This document shows positions 26,160-35,285 of a stretch of DNA of 64,000 nt, piece after piece. Position numbers and translations under genes: made by a program. Below the pieces are notes generated by a model that searched no databases, was not told the origin of the DNA, and saw only the letters and a program-made list of their open reading frames with translations. How positions within the stretch are numbered: position 1 is the first letter of the stretch; each line of letters begins with the position of its first letter. Origin of the DNA: an uncultured Lachnospiraceae bacterium (lineage in GTDB: Bacteria > Bacillota > Clostridia > Lachnospirales > Lachnospiraceae); assembly GCA_910588215.1 (NCBI GenBank), contig CAJUQJ010000004.1:1-64000 (forward strand), given 5' to 3'.

Positions 26160-26275
26160 GGTTGAAAAATCACACTGATGTGCTGATTTTTCAACTGCGA
26201 GTTTGTGCCGGAGCCACAAACTCGAGATCGCAGAGCCAAATTTGAAATTTGGCTCGCGGCCTTCGCAAAAGAACT
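26160..26275 (+). mobile_element. Structured element, copy B (right end missing)
   Basis: Identical over 116 bases to the copy at 3515-3630, including all three hairpins, and likewise preceded by TAA. It diverges at 26276, where the GCTTCGG...ATGGAGG tail of the other copies is absent. It lies between genes and disrupts nothing. The perfect identity over 22 kb distance points to recent copying. Confidence 0.85.
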
Positions 26276-26425
26276 TCTAAACTCCGTACACATTTGGGAA
26301 TGCTTCAGGCGATCGAAGAATGGGTTTTCGTAACGGTTTGGCCTGTACTATTTTATTCATCTCTTGCAAAGTTACTTTTCTGCAATTATACTTTAGGTTA
26401 GTGTGAAGAGAATTGGAGAACAGCG

Positions 26426-27439
26426 ATGAATGGAAATGGTAAACCAAGCGTAAAGCGGATCAGTGAAATTACCGGTTTCTCTACGGCAACAGTCTCAAAT
26501 GCCCTCAATATGAAGAAAGGGGTCAATAAGGAAACAGCAGAGAGGATTTTTCAGGTTGCGGAGGAGATAGGATATTTAAGCGCCTCAAAGGAATTAAGAA
26601 GTATCAGATTTGTTTTGTTCAGAAGAAATGGTGCGATTGTCGATGGCAGCACTTTCCATCCGTTTGTGATTGAGGGCGTGGAACAGGAAGCTAAGGAAAA
26701 TGGCTTGTCAACGCTGTTTGTCCAGTTGGATTATCATGCAGAAAATTATGAAGAGCAGTTGAATAAGATTCTTATGGAAGCAAACAGCGGCGTGATCCTG
26801 CTGGCGACGGAAATGCTGGAGGAAGATTTCGTTCCGTTTGTGAATTGCAGATCACCGTTGGTACTTCTGGACGGGTGGAGCAGCCGGGCAAATTTCAGCG
26901 GTGTGATGATCAATAATATGGATTCCAGCCTTCATGTAGTTGATTATCTGGTTGAACAGGGGCACCGGAAGATAGGATATATCCGTGGAAGCTACCGTAT
27001 TCAGGCCTTTTGGAGCAGGGAATACGGGTATCGGCAGGGAATGCTGAATCATGGACTTGAGGTGCGTCCTGAATGGGTGGTGACGGTAGGGACGAAGACG
27101 GAGACGGCCTGTGCGGACATGATGAAATGGATGGAGACGAAACCCGAATTGCCGACGGCATTTTTTGTCGATGACGATCAGATTGCGTATGGTATTATGC
27201 AGGCGCTTGTCAAAAACGGGATCCGTATCCCGGAGGATATATCAATCGTCGGGTTTGATGACCTGGCTTACAGCGCGGTTTCGGTGCCTGCCCTGACTAC
27301 AATCCGGGTCCACAAACAGGAAATGGGAAGAGAGGCAGTCCGCAGGCTGTTGACTTGCACGTCCGGACGGAAGGAACGGGTAAAAGTAGAGATATGTACT
27401 GATTTTATTGAGCGGGAGAGTGTCTGCAGAATAAGATAG
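26426..27439 (+). CDS. LacI family transcriptional regulator
   Basis: A 337-residue regulator with the N-terminal LacI helix-turn-helix (SVKRISEITGFSTATVSNALN) and a periplasmic-binding-protein-like effector domain ending FDDLAYSAVSVPALTTIRVHK. It likely senses a sugar or sugar phosphate and controls the ABC transporter operon beginning at 28055, which lies about 600 bases downstream after a terminator. TTGGAGAACAGCG precedes the ATG at 26426. The ligand cannot be inferred. Confidence 0.92.
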   Translation: MNGNGKPSVKRISEITGFSTATVSNALNMKKGVNKETAERIFQVAEEIGYLSASKELRSIRFVLFRRNGAIVDGSTFHPFVIEGVEQEAKENGLSTLFVQLDYHAENYEEQLNKILMEANSGVILLATEMLEEDFVPFVNCRSPLVLLDGWSSRANFSGVMINNMDSSLHVVDYLVEQGHRKIGYIRGSYRIQAFWSREYGYRQGMLNHGLEVRPEWVVTVGTKTETACADMMKWMETKPELPTAFFVDDDQIAYGIMQALVKNGIRIPEDISIVGFDDLAYSAVSVPALTTIRVHKQEMGREAVRRLLTCTSGRKERVKVEICTDFIERESVCRIR

Positions 27440-27515
27440 GCAGATATGTCTTTTCGGGAGCATAGCGATAACAGGCAGTGTTTTGGACAATAGATAAAGA
27501 ACCGGAAACGATAGG

Positions 27516-27550
27516 ACGGGACAGAGTTATATCTGTCTCGTTATTTTTTG
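27516..27550 (+). terminator. Rho-independent terminator of the lacI-type gene
   Basis: ACGGGACAGA and TCTGTCTCGT form a ten-base stem with one mismatch-free core and a GTTATA loop, followed by TATTTTTT. Confidence 0.8.
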
Positions 27551-28054
27551 GGCTATTTTAATATGGTTGTTATGTCGTTTACTATAATATAAGCAGGAAC
27601 GTCAAAATATCTTGTCTGGCAATGAAAGGAAGTACTATAAAGAACTGATTTTGTTCAATCTGTACAATAATGATTGGAAAGTTTTGGTCATAATTTTGTT
27701 TTTCGGATTCTGGAATTTTCTTGACATGGTCAAGTTGCTGTATTAAAATATTTATATAAAAATTAACATGTATTTTACATAAATATTTATCATAATATTT
27801 TAATAATATTTAGATAAAAAGAATAAGAAATGTTCTATTTGCCCTCTCCCGCAAAATCATGTGGGGGGGGGTAAAATGTTTTTCAGGGATGTTTTGGAAC
27901 TGCTTTCTCCCGGGCGGATTGCGGTTTCCGAAATAAAGGCCGGTATCTGGCAGCGGGTATAGTATCACTGTTCATCTGCGAGAACGGGACCTGCAAACAC
28001 AATAACAGGCAGAACTCAAGAGGCTTGGGAATGCCTGAAAAATGGAGGGTATTT
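27551..28054 (+). promoter_or_regulatory. Long leader of the second sugar ABC operon
   Basis: No gene is visible in these 500 bases. The minus strand carries the recurring TATAGTAAACGACAT motif (27572-27586). Bases 27740-27825 are strongly AT-rich. A run of nine G occurs at 27863-27871 and can pair with the CCCTCTCCC stretch at 27841-27850, making a possible leader hairpin. The real promoter is not clear. Confidence 0.45.
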
Positions 28055-28972
28055 ATGAACAGCAAAGTAAAAAAACTAAAGCGCTATCTGCCGCTGTATT
28101 TGATGTTTCTGCCAGGTGCGATCTACCTGCTGATCAACAATTACGTGCCGATGGCGGGACTTGTGGTGGCGTTCAAGCAGTACAAAGTGAAGAGCGGGCT
28201 TTTTGGAAGTCCGTGGAACGGGCTGAAGAACTTTGAATTCCTGTTTGCCACACCGGACGCGTGGGTCATCACACGGAACACGATCCTGTATAATCTGGTA
28301 TTTATCGTACTGAATACTGTGCTCGGCATCATGTTCGCCATTTTTATCTGTGATGCATTGAGTAAGAAGCTGAAGAAAGTATATCAGAGTGCGATCTTAT
28401 TTCCGTATCTGATGTCGGCCGTTATCGTCGGCTATATCGTATTCGCATTCTGCAGCCAGACGAACGGTATTGTCAACAATACGATTCTTCCGGCACTGGG
28501 GCTCGATCCTGTCAACTGGTATTCGGAACCGAAATACTGGCCTTTTATCCTGAGCTTCGTCAACACATGGAAGGGAGTCGGCTATGGATGCCTGATCTAT
28601 ATCTCCTCGATCAACGGTATCGATCCTTCGCTTTATGAGGCGGCTTCTCTGGACGGCGCCAGCAAGTGGCAGCAGATCCGGAATATTACGCTTCCGTCCA
28701 TCGTGCCTACTTTCGTTACGCTGACGCTTATGAACATCGGACGTATTTTCTATTCCGATTTTGGCCTGTTCTATCAGGTGCCGAGGAATTCCGGAATGAT
28801 CTACTCGACCACGAATGTTATCGATACCTATGTTTATCGCGGCCTGATGGAGCAGTCCAACATCGGTATGTCGGCGGCGGCCGGTTTCTACCAGTCCATC
28901 GTCGGGTTTATTCTGGTACTGGCGGCTAATATGGTGGTGCGTAAATTTAGCAGAGAGAATGCATTGTTCTAG
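28055..28972 (+). CDS. ABC transporter permease, LplB type
   Basis: A 305-residue permease with about six membrane segments (YLPLYLMFLPGAIYLLI first) and the EAA loop YEAASLDGASKWQQIRNITLP. It is a close paralog of the permease at 8507: both share FSDFGLFYQVP/YSDFGLFYQVP and the RKFSRENALF-type C-terminus. GGAGGG precedes the ATG at 28055; the earlier in-frame ATG-like codon at 28025 has no ribosome site. It forms the channel with the next gene. Confidence 0.9.
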   Translation: MNSKVKKLKRYLPLYLMFLPGAIYLLINNYVPMAGLVVAFKQYKVKSGLFGSPWNGLKNFEFLFATPDAWVITRNTILYNLVFIVLNTVLGIMFAIFICDALSKKLKKVYQSAILFPYLMSAVIVGYIVFAFCSQTNGIVNNTILPALGLDPVNWYSEPKYWPFILSFVNTWKGVGYGCLIYISSINGIDPSLYEAASLDGASKWQQIRNITLPSIVPTFVTLTLMNIGRIFYSDFGLFYQVPRNSGMIYSTTNVIDTYVYRGLMEQSNIGMSAAAGFYQSIVGFILVLAANMVVRKFSRENALF

Positions 28973-28983
28973 GAGGTGTAGGC

Positions 28984-29871
28984 ATGAAAGAAAAACCATT
29001 TTCCAAATATCAGATATTATCAAACGGAATCATGATCCTATGGACATTGCTTATTGTCCTGCCGTTTATCCTGTTGTTTATGTCATCCATTACGGACGAG
29101 AACACCCTGGTCGCAAACGGATATTCCTTCCTGCCGGAGAAATTCTCCGGGGCTGCTTACGGCTATATTCTGAAGTCGGGGGCCAAGATCCTGAAAGCGT
29201 ACGGTATCAGTATTCTGGTCACGGCAGTCGGAACCCTGGTGAATGTACTGTTGTCGGCGCTGATGGCGTACCCGTTGTCTGTCAGGAACCTGCCGGGAAG
29301 AAAAGCGCTGAACTTCTTCGTATTTTTTACGATGTTGTTTAACGGCGGTATCGTACCGTCCTACCTGATGTGGACATCTTTCGGAATCAAGGACACGATC
29401 TTCGCACAGCTGCTGCCGAATTTCTTAGTCAGTGCCTGGAATGTCATGATGATCAGGACTTTCTTTACGACCAGCATTCCGGAGAGCCTGTACGAAGCGG
29501 CAGAAATCGACGGGGCGACGCAGCTGCAGATCTTTAAGAGCATCGTCATACCGCTGGGCAAGCCGATCCTCGTCACTATGGGAACTTTTGCAGGCCTTAC
29601 CTATTGGAACGACTGGACCAACGGACTCTATTACCTAGTGAAAAGACAGAATCTGTACAATGTCCAGAACCTGCTGAATCAGATGGTAAGCAATATCCAG
29701 TATCTGGCTACCAGTTCCAACTCGAATGTTACAGCGGCCTCTTCGGCATTGCCGTCCACGGCGATCCAGATGGCGATCGCATTCGTGGCTATACTGCCGA
29801 TCATGCTGATCTTCCCGTTCTTCCAGAAGTACTATTCCAAGGGACTGACACTGGGCGGCGTAAAGGGCTAA
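28984..29871 (+). CDS. ABC transporter permease, LplC/YtcP type
   Basis: A 295-residue permease partner. The EAA loop is YEAAEIDGATQLQIFKSIVIP and the C-terminus KYYSKGLTLGGVKG matches the LplC/YtcP group. TAGGAGG lies just before the ATG at 28984, 12 bases after the previous stop. A GATGC/GCATC hairpin (about 29880-29908) follows the gene and may set the level of the downstream binding-protein message. Confidence 0.9.
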   Translation: MKEKPFSKYQILSNGIMILWTLLIVLPFILLFMSSITDENTLVANGYSFLPEKFSGAAYGYILKSGAKILKAYGISILVTAVGTLVNVLLSALMAYPLSVRNLPGRKALNFFVFFTMLFNGGIVPSYLMWTSFGIKDTIFAQLLPNFLVSAWNVMMIRTFFTTSIPESLYEAAEIDGATQLQIFKSIVIPLGKPILVTMGTFAGLTYWNDWTNGLYYLVKRQNLYNVQNLLNQMVSNIQYLATSSNSNVTAASSALPSTAIQMAIAFVAILPIMLIFPFFQKYYSKGLTLGGVKG

Positions 29872-29970
29872 AGAGATATATCGGATGCGTCCGGTTGCAT
29901 CTGTATATAGAGTCAGGTATTACATGTATCTATTAAAAATATTGCACACGAAAAAGGAGGATAATGCAAT

Positions 29971-31617
29971 ATGAAAAAGAAGTTAGTATGTTTATTGTTA
30001 TCGGCAGTTTTGGCTGTCGGGACTCTGGCAGGCTGCGGCGGCGGTTCCGGCGAAGAGACCGGCAGTGAAGGCGGCGGTTCCGAAGCCGGGACGGAAGAGT
30101 CTGCAGGCGCGGTGAGCGACGGGGAATCTACCACGACCGCTGTGGGAACTTATACGGCGGATGATCCGTACCATCTGGTGTTTTCCTTTGTTGAGTTTTA
30201 TGAGCAGGATGAAAATGCAAGGGCGGCGGTGCAGGATGCACTGAATGCGTATACGATCCCGGAATATCATATTGAGGTGGAATTCCTGCCTTTGTCCTTT
30301 GCGGATTATCAGACAACAACACAGCTAATGCTTTCGGGCGGCGATAAGCTGGATGTATTTCCCATCAGCTTTGCATATGCCGCAAGCTGGATCAATATGG
30401 GCGGTGTTTATGATATGAGCCCGCTGATGGATACGGAAGACGGCAAGAAGATCGTAGAGGCATTGGGAGAAGCCAATGCCAATGTTGGTAATATGAATGG
30501 CGTGCTTTATGGCTTTCCGGCGAACAAAGAGTCGATCGAACTGGGTGGTCTGTGTATGAGGGCTGATATCTGTGATGAACTTGGATTGACGGAGAAGTAT
30601 GGTCTGGACGCTGAGAACAGTGACGAATATACGGGTAAATCACTTCGCTGGGATGAGGCGGAGGAGATTTTCGCGGCGGTTAAGGAAGCATATCCGAGTA
30701 TGACCCCGATGTATCTGTCTAATTCCGACCAGCTTTCACGGTTTTGTTTCTTCGATCCGTTGGTTGATAGTCTGGGCGGGCTTGACCTGGAAGCAGACAG
30801 AGATTCGCTTCAAGTAGTCAATCTGTTTGAGACGGATACTTATAAAGAGGTTGTGACTATGCTGGCAGACTGGTATGATAAAGGATACATCTATCAGGAT
30901 GCGGCTACGGACACACAGGGAACCGCTACTATGATGAAGGCGGGAAATACCTTCAGCTACGCAACGGCAATCAAGCCTGGCTTTCTTGCAGAAGCAGAAT
31001 CCGCGAACGGATGCGACTGTTATGTTCTGTATCTTAATTCGTCAGATGACGGGGGTATAGCGACACATAATGTTTCATTCTTTAACACAGGTATTTCGTC
31101 CAACAGCGATGACCCGGAGATGGCATTTAAGTTTATTGCAGCGCTTTACAGTGACGCAAACGTGATGAACCTGTGGCAGTATGGTATTGAAGGGACGAAC
31201 TATCAGATTTTGGAAGACGGAACGATTTACTATGTTGACGGGGAGAATGACGGTAATTTTGCTTACCATCAGAACAGTGGATGGTGCATGGGCAACCAGT
31301 TCAATTCCTATGTATGGAATGACGGCAACAGAGACGGAGACTACTGGAATAAACTGCAGAAACACAATGACTGGGCGTTCTATTCACCGGCCTTTGGGTT
31401 TATGTGGGACAGCTCCGAGTATGCGACACAGGTTACGGCATTGACCAATGCTTATGAGACGTATCGGGCTGCGTTGCATACCGGCAGTGTCGGCTCGGCC
31501 AATGTGGAGAGCACGATCCAGGCATTAAACGATGCGCTGTATGCTGCAGGACTGCAGGATGTCATAGACGCAAAGCAGGCACAGTTAGATGCATGGGCGG
31601 CATCCCAGGGAGAATGA
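29971..31617 (+). CDS. Carbohydrate ABC transporter substrate-binding lipoprotein
   Basis: A 548-residue lipoprotein: signal peptide with lipobox TLAGC (cysteine near residue 22), a Gly/Glu/Ser linker to about residue 50, then a family-1 type binding domain (LMLSGGDKLDVFPIS). The tail IDAKQAQLDAWAASQGE matches that of the protein at 6931, so both belong to the LipO-like set with a DUF3502-type end. AAAAAGGAGG precedes the ATG. The gene order here, permeases first, differs from the first system. The substrate is unknown; the following hydrolase and GH3 remnant suggest a glycoside. Confidence 0.9.
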   Translation: MKKKLVCLLLSAVLAVGTLAGCGGGSGEETGSEGGGSEAGTEESAGAVSDGESTTTAVGTYTADDPYHLVFSFVEFYEQDENARAAVQDALNAYTIPEYHIEVEFLPLSFADYQTTTQLMLSGGDKLDVFPISFAYAASWINMGGVYDMSPLMDTEDGKKIVEALGEANANVGNMNGVLYGFPANKESIELGGLCMRADICDELGLTEKYGLDAENSDEYTGKSLRWDEAEEIFAAVKEAYPSMTPMYLSNSDQLSRFCFFDPLVDSLGGLDLEADRDSLQVVNLFETDTYKEVVTMLADWYDKGYIYQDAATDTQGTATMMKAGNTFSYATAIKPGFLAEAESANGCDCYVLYLNSSDDGGIATHNVSFFNTGISSNSDDPEMAFKFIAALYSDANVMNLWQYGIEGTNYQILEDGTIYYVDGENDGNFAYHQNSGWCMGNQFNSYVWNDGNRDGDYWNKLQKHNDWAFYSPAFGFMWDSSEYATQVTALTNAYETYRAALHTGSVGSANVESTIQALNDALYAAGLQDVIDAKQAQLDAWAASQGE

Positions 31618-31672
31618 GGTATTGAGATCCCGAAGGGACAGCCAATGGTAAACAGGATATAACAGCAGAAAA

Positions 31673-31711
31673 CAGGAGGTGGGGGAGTGTCATATCCCCT
31701 GCCTTTTTCTC
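31673..31711 (+). terminator. Rho-independent terminator
   Basis: An AGGTGGGGGA...TCCCCTGCCT stem (one or two bulges) is followed by TTTTTCT, ending the second sugar ABC operon. Confidence 0.65.
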
Positions 31712-31831
31712 TGCTTGGGCGAAAAGTTTTGCGGTAATCGTCCGGATATCTTATCTGCATGGCGCGTGTACGCTCAGCTCAGCAGATGCGTAGAGTTTTC
31801 TTATATATTTTCAGTAAAGGAGAAATGTAAA

Positions 31832-33265
31832 ATGATTCAGCGTATTTATTTAAAGAAAAGTGACGATCGTTCTCATCCTTTTCCGACGGCACGGCAGAAG
31901 CTGGGATTTGATGAGGCAGGATATGTAGAAGAGGAGTACTTTTTTGAGGGAACGGCAAATGTATATGAAGAGAACGGAAAAAGTGAAAAAAAGATACTTC
32001 ACGAGGCTATGCCATACTGCAACCGGTTTCTTGTAAGGAAGCCGGAAGATCCTGAACGGTTCAGCGGGAATGTGGTGGTGGAGATCCTCAATGCCACGGC
32101 CGGATTTGACATTGACCGTATGTGGATCGTGGGAGCAAAGGAACTGATGCGGGACGGCGCCGTCTATGTGGGGATTACCAGTAAGCCTGATGTGTTAGAC
32201 AGTATGAAGCGGGCGGATCCCGAACGCTATGCAGCAATCAGCTGGCAGATCCCATACAGCAGGCCGGATGACCGGCCCGGTGCATTTGATAAAGTGGCGC
32301 TTCCGCGCAGGGAAGACTGTGAGACAGGATTGTTCTGGGATATGCTCACGGAACTGGCAGAGGTTCTGCGGTCGGATACAAAAATCATCCCGAAGGGGAA
32401 AAGGAGGTATTTGTATCTGGCCGGATGGTCTCAGTCTGCTGCGTATATGTTTACCTATCTGAACTATTTTGCCTTTGCAGAGGCAGGGAAAGGGAAATCC
32501 GTGTTTGACGGTTATCTGGCGGCAGGAGGAATTCATTCCTTCGTGGTTCCCTTAAATCAGAATGACTATGGCAGGGAGACGGATATCACTAGGAATATGA
32601 TTACCCATATGCCGGTTCCTTATATTGCGGTGCAGACAGAGAGTGAGAATGCGCATTTTGGCGGGTTTGAGACGCGTCAGGAAGACAGTGACGAAGAAGA
32701 ATTGAAATATCGTATTTATGAAATTGCAGGCGCTACACATGACACAAAATTTTCGCTGCTGGATTACTATGCCGGGGATCAGGATATGGAACGGACAGGC
32801 TGCATGCCGGACTATCTGGCGTTGGATGACTACCCCAACGATTACCCCTATGAGTATTGCTTCTATGCGATTTATCGTATGTTATTTTCCTGGGTACGGG
32901 AAGGCGTATGCCCGCCCCATGGGAACCGGATCGAAGTAGATGCTGACGGTGAGAACAGAAGAGACGCACTTGGAAATGCGCTTGGCGGGGTGAGGACACC
33001 GTTCTTAGACGTTCCATTGGCAGCTTATTATCCCTGTTCCGCGGTTATAACAGAGGACGGAAAAGTAGTAAAGCACGGCCTGTTCGGGCACACAGAGCCG
33101 TTTTCCGAAAAGAAACTGAAGAAGTTATACGGAAACATGGAACAGTACCGGCGTCTGGCGGAAGCATCGGCGAAGGCGCAGATGGAGAATGGTTTCCTTC
33201 TTGCGGAAGATGGAAACGACTGCGTGGAGGAAGCGGTGCGCAGGGCAAAGGCATACGGGATGTAA
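31832..33265 (+). CDS. Alpha/beta-hydrolase domain protein (Abhydrolase_10 type)
   Basis: A 477-residue protein resembling the PF20091-type alpha/beta hydrolase domain. The nucleophile elbow is LAGWSQSAAYM near residue 204 and a probable catalytic histidine lies in EIAGATHDTKF near residue 308. No signal peptide is seen. Members are believed to be esterases or lactonases of unknown substrate. The ATG at 31832 follows AAAGGAGA; the longer in-frame extension to 31679 overlaps the terminator. Its place between a sugar importer and a GH3 remnant suggests it once removed ester groups from the imported sugar. Confidence 0.72.
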   Translation: MIQRIYLKKSDDRSHPFPTARQKLGFDEAGYVEEEYFFEGTANVYEENGKSEKKILHEAMPYCNRFLVRKPEDPERFSGNVVVEILNATAGFDIDRMWIVGAKELMRDGAVYVGITSKPDVLDSMKRADPERYAAISWQIPYSRPDDRPGAFDKVALPRREDCETGLFWDMLTELAEVLRSDTKIIPKGKRRYLYLAGWSQSAAYMFTYLNYFAFAEAGKGKSVFDGYLAAGGIHSFVVPLNQNDYGRETDITRNMITHMPVPYIAVQTESENAHFGGFETRQEDSDEEELKYRIYEIAGATHDTKFSLLDYYAGDQDMERTGCMPDYLALDDYPNDYPYEYCFYAIYRMLFSWVREGVCPPHGNRIEVDADGENRRDALGNALGGVRTPFLDVPLAAYYPCSAVITEDGKVVKHGLFGHTEPFSEKKLKKLYGNMEQYRRLAEASAKAQMENGFLLAEDGNDCVEEAVRRAKAYGM

Positions 33266-33303
33266 ATTTGTTTTCGGATTACAAGAAAGGAAGGGTAACA
33301 GGA

Positions 33304-33644
33304 ATGATTAAATATTATGCGTCAACGACAGATTAGATCGAACAAAGGGAACTTGACCACAGAAAGATATCCCGCGAACTGGCCGGGGAGTGCATGGTCC
33401 TGCTGGAAAACGACGGGGTACTGCCGCTTAAGAACGCAGGGAAGATTGCACTGTACGGCAATGGAGCAGAGGAACGGTAAAAGGCGGGACGGGATCCGGA
33501 GACGTGAATACCAGAAGCGTGATAAATCACAGCCATTCTCTATTATGACTTCTTATAATCTGTTGAACGGTGTTCATACGGCTAACCATTACAGCCTGCT
33601 GCAGGCGATGGCCAGAGATGAGGGCAACGAGTTATATATTTAAT
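33304..33644 (+). pseudogene. GH3 beta-glycosidase remnant
   Basis: An ATG with a good AAGGAAGGG site opens a frame that meets TAG after ten codons. It continues as ECMVLLENDGVLPLKNAGKI and ALYGNGAEER, shifts frame into TVKGGTGSGDVNTRSV, and later holds IMTSYNLLNGVHTAN. All are recognisable N-terminal GH3 motifs, but a large internal part and the whole rest of a 700-800 residue enzyme are missing. It is a decayed gene that probably once served the upstream importer. Confidence 0.85.
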
Positions 33645-33692
33645 GAATTCCTCATTGCATGCAATGCTTAATTTGCGGATATACGTATAAAC

Positions 33693-33740
33693 TATAGTAA
33701 ACGACATAACAAATTTCTGTTTCCAATGTCGTTTACTATA
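33693..33740. repeat. Inverted pair of the TATAGTAAACGACAT motif
   Basis: TATAGTAAACGACAT (33693-33707) and its exact reverse complement (33726-33740) are separated by 18 bases. The motif recurs, with at most one change, at 27572, 40576, 47609, 51483 and 53951. It could be a paired operator or the termini of a small palindromic repeat. Confidence 0.85.
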
Positions 33741-33787
33741 ATAGATTTATATAAAAATGTAACTTTTGTAAAATTATAGTATATGTT

Positions 33788-33822
33788 GGGCACACCGCTT
33801 AATTTACAGCGGTGTGCCCTTT
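33788..33822 (+). terminator. Strong rho-independent terminator
   Basis: GGGCACACCGCT pairs perfectly with AGCGGTGTGCCC around an eight-base loop, followed by TTTCG. A second hairpin, AAAAGGC/GCCTTTTT, lies at about 33868-33897, before the alpha-galactoside operon. Confidence 0.8.
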
Positions 33823-33951
33823 CGTTATAATTCATAATAATTCAAATCAATTTGAGTGGTTGTATATGAAAAGGCTTGCCCGGGATGCCTTTTTCATAGT
33901 TACTGACTATGCAAATTGCACAAATAAAATATAAAGTAAAGGAGTGGAATT

Positions 33952-35271
33952 ATGAGTAAAGTACCCAGTTTGACAGTGGCAGGTTTACTGTTTATCCTGC
34001 TTCTGTCGATTACCGGATGCGGAAGTTCCGCAGACGGAAAGACCCATCTCACCTTCCAGATCTGGGATGTCTATCAGCGCCCTGGAATGCAGGCCATGTG
34101 TGATGCATATACTGCCCAGCACCCTGATGTAGTTATTGATGTGCAGGCTACCAGCTGGAGTGAATACTGGACTAAGCTGGAAGCTTCAGCAGAGAGCAAT
34201 ACCATGCCGGATATTTTCTGGATGCACACGAATCAATTGTTGTACTACGCTGATTTTGGCATGTTGGCCGATGTGACCGATCTCTACGAAGATGTGGAAG
34301 CCAATTACTATGAAACACACTTCTCCGAGATTTCCCGCAATAACGCCAGCGGCAGCGACGGCCGGCTCTATGGTGTACCCAAAGACAAGGATAACGGTCT
34401 GTTGGTGTACAATAAGGAGATGTTTGATGCTGCCAATGTTCCCTATCCTACCGATGACTGGACGTGGGAAGACCTGACGGATGCCTCCCAAAAGATCTAT
34501 GATGCAACCGGTAAATACGGTTTCATGGCTTATAATGACGATCAGCTGGGATATTGGTGCTTTGTCTATCAGGCCGGCGGACATATCCTTACGGCGGACC
34601 GTACTCAGGCCGGATACACCAATCCCGGATCTGTTAAGGGAATGGAATTCTATGTGAATATGCAAAAAGAGGATTGGTGTCCAGACCAGACTTATTTTGC
34701 CGAGACCGCGCCAGGCACCGCTTTCTTCTCTGAGGCCGGAGCCATGTATCTGGAGGGCAACTGGAATTTACCTCAGCTGATGGAGAACTATCCTGAGATG
34801 AGAGGCAAGTGGGATTTGGCCAAGCTGCCCAAATGCGCTGATCCGATAGAGGACAGTGAAAGTCTGGATCAGGACGGCCGTGCCACTATGTCCAACGGCC
34901 TGTGCTATTCCACAGCTGCCCGTGGTAAAAACCGCGAGATCGCACTGGATGTGATTAAATATTTCGGTACCGAGGAGGCACAGCGCATTCAGGGAGAAAA
35001 CGGAGCGGCGATCCCTGCTTATATCGGCTGTGAGGAAACCTGGCGCTCCGCCTTCGACTCCTACGATGAAAAACTGAATCTGGACGTTATCTTCGATCAA
35101 TTTGACTATGCGGTGCAGGCGGTTTATAACTCTGCCAGTCCCAAGTGGAAGAGCCAGGTGTTGGATGAGCTGACCAGTGTCTACGCGGGCGGGCAGGATC
35201 TTATGACCGGTTTGGAGAATATGCAGCGGATTGTCAACACCGAGACTGCCAAGAAACTTGCGGATGACTGA
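33952..35271 (+). CDS. Sugar ABC transporter substrate-binding lipoprotein (alpha-galactoside type)
   Basis: A 439-residue lipoprotein of the MalE/RafE-like family 1 group. The signal peptide ends SITGC (cysteine near residue 23), and the mature protein opens with LTFQIWDVYQRPGMQAMCDAY, a typical first strand and helix; a W-rich sugar-binding region is visible later (DDWTWEDLTDAS). It belongs with two permeases and a GH36 alpha-galactosidase, so raffinose- or melibiose-like sugars are the likely cargo. Proline codons here are mostly CCC or CCT, whereas the neighbouring binding-protein gene at 29971 mostly uses CCG, a hint of different origin. Confidence 0.88.
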   Translation: MSKVPSLTVAGLLFILLLSITGCGSSADGKTHLTFQIWDVYQRPGMQAMCDAYTAQHPDVVIDVQATSWSEYWTKLEASAESNTMPDIFWMHTNQLLYYADFGMLADVTDLYEDVEANYYETHFSEISRNNASGSDGRLYGVPKDKDNGLLVYNKEMFDAANVPYPTDDWTWEDLTDASQKIYDATGKYGFMAYNDDQLGYWCFVYQAGGHILTADRTQAGYTNPGSVKGMEFYVNMQKEDWCPDQTYFAETAPGTAFFSEAGAMYLEGNWNLPQLMENYPEMRGKWDLAKLPKCADPIEDSESLDQDGRATMSNGLCYSTAARGKNREIALDVIKYFGTEEAQRIQGENGAAIPAYIGCEETWRSAFDSYDEKLNLDVIFDQFDYAVQAVYNSASPKWKSQVLDELTSVYAGGQDLMTGLENMQRIVNTETAKKLADD

Positions 35272-35285
35272 GAGGAGGGATTGAG

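Noticed and set aside
33693..33740. The inverted motif pair as a transcription terminator
   Set aside because: The arms are AT-rich, the loop is 18 bases and no T-run follows; a strong GC-rich terminator lies 50 bases further on.
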